Assembly (NCBI RefSeq): GCF_001975665.1
Contig: NZ_CP019419.1
Coordinates: 2,203,501 to 2,267,500 of the forward strand
DNA: 64,000 nucleotides
DNA from: Polaribacter reichenbachii
GTDB lineage: Bacteria; Bacteroidota; Bacteroidia; Flavobacteriales; Flavobacteriaceae
Direction: 5' to 3'
The position numbers and the translations under genes were made by a program. The notes beneath the pieces are model-generated. The model was not told the origin of the DNA, did not search any database, and worked only from the letters and a program-made list of their open reading frames with translations. Shown here piece after piece: positions 1-7,146 of the stretch (the first letter of the stretch is position 1; each line of letters starts with the position of its first letter).

Positions 1-2220
1 GATGCTAAACACTTGCCTCGTTTTAGTTTTAAGTTTAACAAAGCCGAAAATGCAATTCGTTTTAGAGTAACATCTACAGAAGAAGTTGAGGTTGTTGATG
101 AAAAGAAAGAGGATAAAAAGGAAGAGAAAAAAGATTCAATATCAACAAAAAAAGATAAAAAAACGAAACCTAAAAAGCCTAAAATGGAGAAAAAGGTTTA
201 CCATTTAGAATATAAATTAGGTGGAAATGGGTTAACAATTATCGATACTAAAAAGAAAGAAAAAGAACCTTGGAAAAAATGGGCAAATATTGCTCCTGAT
301 AGTTCAATAGTATTGTATGGTAAAAATCATAATATCTATTGGATGGACAAAATTAACTTTAAAAAGTTTATAAAAGATGAAAAAGACACGACTGTTGTAG
401 AAAACCAATGGACCAAAGATGGTGAAGAAAATTACGGTTACACTTGGGGTGGTAGAGGACAAGACAATGTTGATAAAGAAAAAAAGAAAGATGATAGAAA
501 AGGCGTTTGGGGTACTTGGTCTCACGATTCTAAAAAGTTTGTTTTTCAAAAATCAGATTCTAGGCATATTAAAGATTTATGGGTAATTAATTCTACAGGT
601 AAAAAAAGACCAACTTTAGAAACCTACAAATACCATATGCCAGGAGAACAAGAATATTACAAGTCAGAATTGTTAATTTTTGATATTCCTACAAAAACAC
701 ATATTAAAGTGCCTTTAGACACAGTTCGTCAGCAAAGTATTTCTGTGTATAGAGCTCCAAGAAAACAGTCTGATAGAGATGACGATTTTAAACCAACCTT
801 GCTTTTATCAAAAAAAGGAAAAGTATATTTTAGTGTAATTTCTAGAGATAGAAAAAAGTTAGATATTAATGTTGCTGATATTAATACTGGTGAATATAAA
901 ACCTTGATAGAAGAGCGTTTTAATACTTATATAGAATCTAGACCTTTGGTTTTGTTTAATAATGAAACAGAAATGTTGCATTGGGCAGAACGTGATGGTT
1001 GGGCACATTTTTATTTGTATGATGCTAATGGTAAATTAAAAAACCAAGTTACAGAAGGCGATTATCACGTTGCTAATTTCGAAGGTTTAAACGAGAAAAC
1101 AAGAACTTTATATTTTTCTGCAAACGGTGTAAACAAAGAGCAAGATCCTTATTATGCACATTCTTATAGCATCAATTTAAATGGTACAGGATTAAAAACT
1201 TTAAATCCTGGTGATTTTACAGCAAGAACAAGTATGTCTGATTCTAATCAGTATTTTGTGAGTAATTTTTCTAGAGTTAATACAGTGCCAAAATCGGAAG
1301 TTAGAGATGCAAACGGTCGTAAAGTAATGGATTTAGAAACTGCAGATTTATCGCAATTATTTGCATCAGGATATAAATTTCCAGAACCTTTTAAAGTAAA
1401 AGCAGATGATGGAATTACAGATATTTACGGGGTTATGTACAAGCCTTTTGATATGGACTCTACAAAAGTTTATCCGCTTTTAGAATACGTTTATCCTGGG
1501 CCACAAACAGAAGCTGTAAACAAATCTTTTTCTTACAGAATGGATAGAGTGGATAGAATGGCGCAAGTTGGTTTTATTGTAATTACGTTAGGAAACAGAG
1601 GTGGGCATCCAGACAGATCTAAATGGTATCATAATTATGGTTATGGTAATTTACGTGATTATGGATTGGCTGATAAAAAATATGCAGCACAACAATTGGC
1701 AAACAAACACAAATTTATTGATATCGAAAAAGTAGGAATTTACGGTCATTCTGGAGGTGGATTTATGTCTACAGCAGCAATGTTAGTGTATCCAGATTTC
1801 TTTAAAGCTGCAGTTTCATCCGCAGGAAATCACGATAATAATGTGTATAATTCTTGGTGGAGTGAAACGCATCATGGAGTTAAAGAAGAAATTGATGCTA
1901 AAGGAAAGGTTTCTTATAAATACAAAATTGATAACAATCAATCTTTGGCAAAAAACTTAAAAGGACATTTAATGTTAATTCACGGAGATATGGACAATAA
2001 CGTAAATCCTGCAGGAACCATTAGAATGGCAAACGAATTAATTAAAGCAAATAAACGTTTTAAATTTATGGTAATGCCAGGACAAAGACACGGTTTTGGA
2101 AGTATGACTGAATATTCTTTTTGGCTAAGAGCAGATCATTTTAGTAAATATCTATTGGGTGAAGAAAATACAAGTGCAGATTTTATGTTTATGAATTTAG
2201 ATAAACCTTTAAAAAGATAA
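1..2220 (+). CDS. S9 family peptidase (prolyl oligopeptidase/DPP-IV type), 5'-truncated
   Basis: The reading frame is open to the first base of the window, so the true start and any signal peptide lie upstream. Numbering from the codon at 13, the protein has a beta-propeller-like N-terminal half and a C-terminal alpha/beta-hydrolase domain. The nucleophile motif GHSGGG places Ser at about residue 580, a likely Asp is in HGDMDNN (about 661), and His is in GQRHGFG (about 693), giving a complete catalytic triad. The family cleaves peptides after proline or related residues and is usually periplasmic or surface-exposed in this phylum. An oddity is a long Lys/Glu-rich stretch at residues 26-61 that looks like a low-complexity insertion. 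The gene ends just before a terminator hairpin and a repeat. Function is clear to family level; the substrate is not. Confidence 0.9.
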   Translation, partial: DAKHLPRFSFKFNKAENAIRFRVTSTEEVEVVDEKKEDKKEEKKDSISTKKDKKTKPKKPKMEKKVYHLEYKLGGNGLTIIDTKKKEKEPWKKWANIAPDSSIVLYGKNHNIYWMDKINFKKFIKDEKDTTVVENQWTKDGEENYGYTWGGRGQDNVDKEKKKDDRKGVWGTWSHDSKKFVFQKSDSRHIKDLWVINSTGKKRPTLETYKYHMPGEQEYYKSELLIFDIPTKTHIKVPLDTVRQQSISVYRAPRKQSDRDDDFKPTLLLSKKGKVYFSVISRDRKKLDINVADINTGEYKTLIEERFNTYIESRPLVLFNNETEMLHWAERDGWAHFYLYDANGKLKNQVTEGDYHVANFEGLNEKTRTLYFSANGVNKEQDPYYAHSYSINLNGTGLKTLNPGDFTARTSMSDSNQYFVSNFSRVNTVPKSEVRDANGRKVMDLETADLSQLFASGYKFPEPFKVKADDGITDIYGVMYKPFDMDSTKVYPLLEYVYPGPQTEAVNKSFSYRMDRVDRMAQVGFIVITLGNRGGHPDRSKWYHNYGYGNLRDYGLADKKYAAQQLANKHKFIDIEKVGIYGHSGGGFMSTAAMLVYPDFFKAAVSSAGNHDNNVYNSWWSETHHGVKEEIDAKGKVSYKYKIDNNQSLAKNLKGHLMLIHGDMDNNVNPAGTIRMANELIKANKRFKFMVMPGQRHGFGSMTEYSFWLRADHFSKYLLGEENTSADFMFMNLDKPLKR

Positions 2221-2423
2221 TCTGTCTGTTCGAGCGCAGTTGAGAACTTATATTATAAAAAACTCCGAATTAAAATTCGGAGTTTTTTGTGTTTTAAGTT
2301 AATATGTTCTCGATACAATTTTTCTTCCTTTGTCAGAAAAACCACTCGAACTGACAATTAGAGTTTTTTAAAGGTTCGTCTGTCACATTTAGTGATTTTG
2401 CTTTTTTGCAAAATTGTATCGAG
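2221..2423. repeat. Intergenic repeat-like element with 14-bp inverted ends
   Basis: The gap between the peptidase and the HTH gene starts with GTTCGAGCGCAGTTGAGAAC (2228-2247), a phrase I associate with REP-like dispersed repeats in Flavobacteriaceae. Further in, CTCGATACAATTTT (2309-2322) and its exact reverse complement (2410-2423) bracket about 87 bases that also contain CGAACTGACA. The paired ends suggest a REP/MITE-like unit. Copy number cannot be judged from this window. Confidence 0.5.
2257..2288 (+). terminator. Intrinsic terminator after S9 peptidase
   Basis: Stem ACTCCGAATT / AATTCGGAGT with a short loop, followed by a T-run. It lies about 40 bases after the peptidase stop and its A-rich left flank means it could also work on the minus strand. 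Confidence 0.8.
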
Positions 2424-2429
2424 ATGTTT

Positions 2430-2636
2430 TTAATCCTGCTGATATTCTAAAATATCCGAAGGTTGGCAGTCTAAAGCTTTACAGATAGCTTCTAAAGTAG
2501 AAAAACGAATTGCTTTTGCTTTACCCGATTTTAAGATGGATAAGTTCGCAGTGGTAATACCAATAATTTCTGCCAATTCTTTACTTCGCATTTTGCGTTT
2601 GGCAAGCATTACATCTAAATTTACTATGATTGCCAT
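2430..2636 (-). CDS. Small XRE/YozG-like helix-turn-helix regulator
   Basis: A 68-residue protein made of little more than one Cro/C1-type HTH. The helices run through KRKMRSKELAEIIGI, then TTANLSILKSG as the recognition helix, and end with the AICKALDCQPSDILEY tail typical of the YozG/XRE_N26 group. It is the last gene of a three-gene operon, one base after a DUF2975 membrane protein. In this family the small HTH is very often paired with DUF2975 proteins, which suggests a membrane-linked regulatory pair, but no signal or target is known from the sequence. Confidence 0.85.
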   Translation of the reverse strand: MAIIVNLDVMLAKRKMRSKELAEIIGITTANLSILKSGKAKAIRFSTLEAICKALDCQPSDILEYQQD

Positions 2637-2637
2637 A

Positions 2638-3165
2638 TTATATTGTTAAATCGTTTTCTTGCTGAATGTAATTTCCTTTTCTGATTAAATCTAAATAGAA
2701 ATATAGAAAAAAGGCAAGAATTAAATGTATTAACACAAAGAAGTGAGGTTCATCAAAACGTAAAGTGTTATGCATAAAATATCTGATTGTAATTCCGATA
2801 AAACCAATAATTACAGGGATATAATTTATTCTGTAAAACAAAGTTAATTTCTTTAAAGAATTTTCTTCAAAGGTTTTTTGTGTGATAAAAATTTTGAAAA
2901 ATCCTTTTAAAACATAGAAATAAATAGAATAATATATTAAAGTTCCCCACATTAAAAATACGGTGTAGGTTAGCCAAAACTCAACTCCTATATTTTTAAT
3001 TTTTGCAAAATTAAGTCCATCTCTTTTTACAATATCTACAAAAGGAAGATCCCAATTAAAATAATATTCTAGAAAAGAAAATGCAGAAAGAGGTATGAGT
3101 ATAAGAGAAAATATTAGAAATCCCCAGAAAGTGAGTTTAGAGATTAAGTAAGCTAGTTTTTTCAT
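2638..3165 (-). CDS. DUF2975 integral membrane protein
   Basis: A 175-residue protein with four predicted membrane helices (roughly residues 10-32, 65-88, 112-128 and 140-162). Topology and position next to a YozG-like HTH gene match the DUF2975 family. It sits between a second DUF2975 gene (2-base gap) and the HTH gene (1-base gap), so the three are surely one transcript. Its C-terminus ends ENDLTI, exactly like its upstream neighbour, which marks the two as paralogues despite little similarity elsewhere. Function unknown; probably modulates the HTH protein. Confidence 0.8.
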   Translation of the reverse strand: MKKLAYLISKLTFWGFLIFSLILIPLSAFSFLEYYFNWDLPFVDIVKRDGLNFAKIKNIGVEFWLTYTVFLMWGTLIYYSIYFYVLKGFFKIFITQKTFEENSLKKLTLFYRINYIPVIIGFIGITIRYFMHNTLRFDEPHFFVLIHLILAFFLYFYLDLIRKGNYIQQENDLTI

Positions 3166-3167
3166 AG

Positions 3168-3671
3168 TTATATGGTTAAATCGTTTTCTAGTTTTGTGTT
3201 TTTTGCAATTTTAAAAATTTCACTTAGCGTTAAAAAGAACAATCCTAAACAGATAATTACTAAATGTTGATTCAAACCAAATTCTAAAGAAACTTTTTGC
3301 TCAAAGTATATTTTGCTTGTAAATGAGATTAAGAGAGAAATAATGCCAGAAATAGCTAATAAATTCCCTGTTTTTTTGAAGGATGTAATAACAGTTTCTT
3401 CAAATATTTTTACTCTTATAAAAAAGTGTAATACTTTTCTAAAGAAATATAAAGCAGCAATAATCAGTAAATAATTTATAGCAGAAACTGAAAGTAATAT
3501 TTTTGATAATAAAGTATCGTTATTAAAATTTATTGAATTCATTTTGATATTTAAATTGCCTAAATCAACAAAGAAAATAGCAATTGATAGACCAATTATA
3601 ATTAATACTACAGGGATAGAAAATATCCAAAGTAAATCTACAATTGCTTTAAGAATATTAAGTTTTCGCAT
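3168..3671 (-). CDS. DUF2975 integral membrane protein, first gene of operon
   Basis: A 167-residue protein with four hydrophobic segments and the same ENDLTI C-terminus as the next gene. It opens the DUF2975-DUF2975-HTH operon. The last codons of the two paralogues also share the nucleotide string TTAAATCGTTTTC (plus-strand view, at about 2646 and 3178), so the likeness of the ends holds at DNA level. Assignment to DUF2975 rests on size, topology and gene partnership and is less certain than for the downstream gene. Confidence 0.7.
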   Translation of the reverse strand: MRKLNILKAIVDLLWIFSIPVVLIIIGLSIAIFFVDLGNLNIKMNSINFNNDTLLSKILLSVSAINYLLIIAALYFFRKVLHFFIRVKIFEETVITSFKKTGNLLAISGIISLLISFTSKIYFEQKVSLEFGLNQHLVIICLGLFFLTLSEIFKIAKNTKLENDLTI

Positions 3672-3746
3672 AGCTTTATATTATTTGATATCACAAATAT
3701 ATAAAAATTATCGAAAAACAATAATAAAATATTAAAAAAAGGTAAT

Positions 3747-4181
3747 TTATACTTTTTTAATAACGTTTGTTACAATGCCCCAAATCACAAAATCGTTATC
3801 TTCTGTAATGTTTATAATTGGGTAATTAGGATTTTCAGGTTGTAACCAAACTTCATTTTTTTCTACTCGTAAGCGTTTTACAGTAAACTCGCCATCTAAA
3901 AAGCAAACCGCAATTTTGTTGTTGGCAGGTTCTAAACTTCTATCAATAACTAGTAAATCGTTATCGTCTAAACCAGCATCAATCATAGATTGCCCTTTTA
4001 CTTTTGCAAAAAAAGTAGCGTCTTTATTCTGAATCAATTCATCATCTAAAGAAATTCGAGTTTCTCTAAAATCATCTGCAGGCGATGGAAAACCAGCCGA
4101 AATTCCTGTATCTACCAAAATTGCTCCATTACCAGACGAAGCTTTTGGCGTAAAAAATGTAAGATTTTTAGATGCATTCAT
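3747..4181 (-). CDS. umuD: UmuD-like autoproteolytic subunit of DNA polymerase V (S24 peptidase)
   Basis: Numbered from the upstream in-frame TTG at 4193, the protein has the Ala33-Gly34 cleavage site in ISAGFPSP, catalytic Ser69 in KGQSMIDAG and Lys106 in FTVKRL. This is the Ser-Lys dyad of LexA/UmuD autoproteases. I place the start at the ATG at 4181 (four codons into the longer frame, 144 aa) because the TTG lies inside a palindrome. After RecA-stimulated self-cleavage, UmuD' joins UmuC to form the translesion polymerase. The gene follows umuC on the minus strand, the reverse of the usual umuD-umuC order. A LexA/RecA-type inducible control is expected but no known operator is recognisable. 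Confidence 0.88.
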   Translation of the reverse strand: MNASKNLTFFTPKASSGNGAILVDTGISAGFPSPADDFRETRISLDDELIQNKDATFFAKVKGQSMIDAGLDDNDLLVIDRSLEPANNKIAVCFLDGEFTVKRLRVEKNEVWLQPENPNYPIINITEDNDFVIWGIVTNVIKKV

Positions 4182-4183
4182 AA

Positions 4184-4197
4184 TACTTTGCAAAGTA
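4184..4197. promoter_or_regulatory. Perfect 14-bp palindrome before umuD
   Basis: TACTTTGCAAAGTA is identical to its reverse complement and ends 2 bases before the umuD ATG. Its place in the 54-base umuC-umuD gap suggests an operator or a start-site structure. No binding protein can be named from the sequence. Confidence 0.4.
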
Positions 4198-4235
4198 AAA
4201 CTTTTCTTTAAATAAAAGAATAAAAAAGTTTCAGG

Positions 4236-5501
4236 CTATTTTATAGCTTTTACAATTAAAACATCATTAATATTTGTGGTGAATTTAGGCGATAATCTTT
4301 CTTGACGCATTTTCCAGGTACGTTTTAAATCTTGATTCCCTAATTTAATTTTGTCTGCTTTAAATTTACGATTTAAATGATCAATTGCAGACATTAAAGG
4401 TTTATGTTTTGGGTTTTCTTCAGAAAATAAGTTCAATTGAAAATTATCATTAGGCACTAAACCTGTAACAATTACACCTGCTCTTTTGTATTTAATTCCG
4501 GGTTTAAAAATACTCTTTACAGCTTCTACAGCAGCTTTAGAAATAGTTAATGTAGAATCTGTTGGATACGAAAAAAAGACTGTTTTACTTTCTCTATGTT
4601 GTGCTAAATCTTTTTGATGACGATCGCTAGAAAGTTGCACAATTAACATATGGCAACTCGATTTTTGTGTACGTAATTTTTCTGCACAACTTACAGCAAA
4701 TGTAGAAATGCGCTCTTTAAGGTTATCAATATCAGAATAGGTATATTCAAAACTACGAGTTGTGGCAATCATTTTTTTTGATGAAACTTCTTCTAACGGA
4801 ATTTTAGAAATGCCTTGTAAATCTTTTTGTAAACGCCATTCTACAATAGAAAATTCTTTTAAAACCCAGTTGCTTGGTAATTGTGTAAAATCGTAAGCGG
4901 TTTTACAGCCTTTGGCTTCTAATCTGTTTTTTAAACGACGACCAATTCCCCAAACATTGCCAATTTTGGTCCATTTTAAGGCTTTAATTCTGTTTTCTTC
5001 ACAATCAATTACGCAAATTCCTTTTGATTGTTTTAGGTTAGAACGCGCAATTTTATTGGCAACTTTACTCAAAGCTTTGGTTGGCGCAATTCCTACACAA
5101 GTTGGTATGCCTGTCCATTTTAAAACTCGATTTCTCATTTTGGTTGCATATGCTGCTAAATCGTAATTTTCAAAACCTTTTAATTGTAAAAAAGATTCAT
5201 CTATAGAATACATTTCTATATCTGGCGAAAAATCTGACAGAATATTCATTACTCTTGCACTCATATCTCCATATAAAGGATAATTGGATGACAAAACCGT
5301 AATATTTTTTTCCTTACAAAACTGATCCCATTTAAAAACTGGCGCTCCAAAAGGTAATTGTAATTTCTTAGCTTCATCGCTCATAGAAATAACACAACCA
5401 TCATTATTGCTTAAAATAGCAACAGGTTTATTTTGCAAGTTTGGGTTAAAAACTCGCTCGCAAGAAGCATAAAAATTATTACAATCTACAAGTGCAAACA
5501 T
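4236..5501 (-). CDS. umuC: UmuC-like Y-family DNA polymerase (Pol V catalytic subunit)
   Basis: Starts MFALVDCNNFYASCERVF, the classic Y-family N-terminus with the first catalytic Asp; the second acidic cluster is in MYSIDESFLQL, and helix-hairpin-helix motifs follow at IGNVWGIGRRL. Length (421 aa) is normal for UmuC. The ATG at 5501 is chosen over a start ten codons upstream because homologues begin with this motif. It copies damaged DNA with low fidelity. On the minus strand it precedes umuD, with a 54-base gap, and lies 81 bases after the MocR-like gene. The C-terminal region (about 300-421) is of the UmuC-specific type. Confidence 0.92.
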   Translation of the reverse strand: MFALVDCNNFYASCERVFNPNLQNKPVAILSNNDGCVISMSDEAKKLQLPFGAPVFKWDQFCKEKNITVLSSNYPLYGDMSARVMNILSDFSPDIEMYSIDESFLQLKGFENYDLAAYATKMRNRVLKWTGIPTCVGIAPTKALSKVANKIARSNLKQSKGICVIDCEENRIKALKWTKIGNVWGIGRRLKNRLEAKGCKTAYDFTQLPSNWVLKEFSIVEWRLQKDLQGISKIPLEEVSSKKMIATTRSFEYTYSDIDNLKERISTFAVSCAEKLRTQKSSCHMLIVQLSSDRHQKDLAQHRESKTVFFSYPTDSTLTISKAAVEAVKSIFKPGIKYKRAGVIVTGLVPNDNFQLNLFSEENPKHKPLMSAIDHLNRKFKADKIKLGNQDLKRTWKMRQERLSPKFTTNINDVLIVKAIK

Positions 5502-5528
5502 CTTATAAAAATACCTAAAAATAGCAGA

Positions 5529-5536
5529 CAAAATTA
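5529..5536 (-). promoter_or_regulatory. Candidate -7 element for umuC
   Basis: On the minus strand the gap before umuC holds TAATTTTG, matching the Bacteroidota -7 consensus TAnnTTTG, about 28 bases before the ATG. No good -33 TTTG at normal spacing is visible, so this is tentative. Confidence 0.35.
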
Positions 5537-5582
5537 CAATGTTAATATCTTAATCTATTAAAATCGATAGCAAAATATCAAC

Positions 5583-7079
5583 TTAACTTAAAGACAGATT
5601 GTTATAAGCACTTTTTAATTTATGAATAACAATTTCGATTTCTTCTTCATTTAAATGCCCAAAACCAAAGCGAATGGCACAGGTGGTTTTATTCTGATAT
5701 AAAATAGTTTTGGGTAAAAATAAATCGTTTTTTTCTGCTTGCTCTGCCAGTTTAACTAAAGGTATTGTTGGGGTAAAAGTTAACCAAATTGCCAAACCAC
5801 CTTCAGGAATTTTCCAGGCTGCAATTTTATCAAAATGTTTTAATAATAATCGATTTAAGTAATCTCTTCTTTTTTTATAGATAACAATATTCTTTTGCAT
5901 TAATCTATAAATTTCTCCTTCATTAATGAGTTCAGATAACATTTGCTGCTGAATTAAATCTCCTTGTTCATCTAATAAATACAAATAATTTTTTGCTTCT
6001 TGAATTAAATTTTCTGGCGCAATTACAAATCCGGTTTGGAAACTAGGAAATAAAGATTGACCCAATTTACCTAGATAAATGACCATTCCATTTTCATCAG
6101 AATTTGTCATTGGTAAAACAGGAGAATTATCAAACTGAAAATCATAATCAAAATCATCTTCAATAATGGCAAAACCAAATTCTTTGGCAAGTTTTAATAA
6201 TGCTGTTCTGCGTTTTTCGCTTAAGGTAACTGTGGTTGGGTAATCTCTATGTGCACAAATATATACGCATCGAATACTGTTTTTGATGAAATTTTTTCTG
6301 ATAAAATCAATATCCAAACCTTCATCATCAACAGGAATTGTAATGAGTTGAGCACCTACTTGCTGAAATATCATATTAGAAGCGTAATTACTTAAATTAC
6401 CAACCAAAACAACATCATTTTTTTGAATTAGAAGTTGAGAAACAATGTACAAACTCATTTCTGTACTTCTGGTACTAATTAAGTTTTTTGGGCTTACATA
6501 TAATCCTCTTGTGGCATTTAAATAATTACACAGTTGTGTTTGAAACATAGAAAGTGAGGCTTCTTGAGGTCTGTTCCATTTTTGAATTAAAGTTTTACGT
6601 TTCATAGCTGCACTATACCATCTTGTAAATTGGTTAACAGGGTGTAAGCGTAAATCTGGTTTACCATCGTTAACAGAATATTTCGCTGTTGTTAATTGTA
6701 CAGTAGATGCCAAATGAAACGATTTTTGGAATTCGAAACCAGTAGTTTTTGCTAAACTTTGGTTATTGATAAATTCAGTTTTTTTGTTTTTATTCGTAAA
6801 TCTCACCTTTCTAGTAGATACAAAAGTTCCTCTGTTAGGTTTAATATCTACCCAGCCTTGAGAGGCTAATTCATCATAAATAGCAACAGCAGTATTTCTG
6901 TGAATTTGTAGTGTTTTTGCAAGCGCTCTAGTGCCTGGTAGTTTTGTTTTTTTTAGAATGATATTCCTTTGAAACAAATTTACAAATGCTTGAGCACCCT
7001 GAATGTAAATAGCCTGTGTTTTAGATTTATCAAAATTGATATTCTTTTGGATTATTGATAAAAGTGGACTGTCTGTCAT
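5583..7079 (-). CDS. MocR/GabR-type regulator: GntR HTH fused to aminotransferase-like domain
   Basis: The N-terminus (about 20-95) is a GntR-type winged helix with LPGTRALAKTLQIHRNTAVA and the wing WVDIKPNRGTFV. Residues 130-498 form a fold-type-I aminotransferase domain with EDDFDYDF (Asp pair for the PLP ring) and the C-terminal Arg in CAIRFGFG. Length (498 aa) is normal for MocR proteins. The oddity is the PLP-lysine motif: where GabR-like proteins have G-x-F-S-K-S-L-x-P, this one reads GKLGQSLFP, so the Schiff-base Lys is Gln341. A nearby Lys338 is three residues off. The protein may bind a ligand without forming an internal aldimine. It is divergent from a TonB-dependent receptor, 67 bases away, which is a plausible target. 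Confidence 0.88.
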   Translation of the reverse strand: MTDSPLLSIIQKNINFDKSKTQAIYIQGAQAFVNLFQRNIILKKTKLPGTRALAKTLQIHRNTAVAIYDELASQGWVDIKPNRGTFVSTRKVRFTNKNKKTEFINNQSLAKTTGFEFQKSFHLASTVQLTTAKYSVNDGKPDLRLHPVNQFTRWYSAAMKRKTLIQKWNRPQEASLSMFQTQLCNYLNATRGLYVSPKNLISTRSTEMSLYIVSQLLIQKNDVVLVGNLSNYASNMIFQQVGAQLITIPVDDEGLDIDFIRKNFIKNSIRCVYICAHRDYPTTVTLSEKRRTALLKLAKEFGFAIIEDDFDYDFQFDNSPVLPMTNSDENGMVIYLGKLGQSLFPSFQTGFVIAPENLIQEAKNYLYLLDEQGDLIQQQMLSELINEGEIYRLMQKNIVIYKKRRDYLNRLLLKHFDKIAAWKIPEGGLAIWLTFTPTIPLVKLAEQAEKNDLFLPKTILYQNKTTCAIRFGFGHLNEEEIEIVIHKLKSAYNNLSLS

Positions 7080-7146
7080 TTAAAAACCGGACTATTTTAA
7101 GCGGTTATAAAGTTACGACTTTTGTAGCCTATTTAAATCACTATTT

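Noticed and set aside
4912..5166. Plus-strand frame antisense to umuC
   Set aside because: The umuC frame has clear polymerase motifs across this region; the antisense frame has none.
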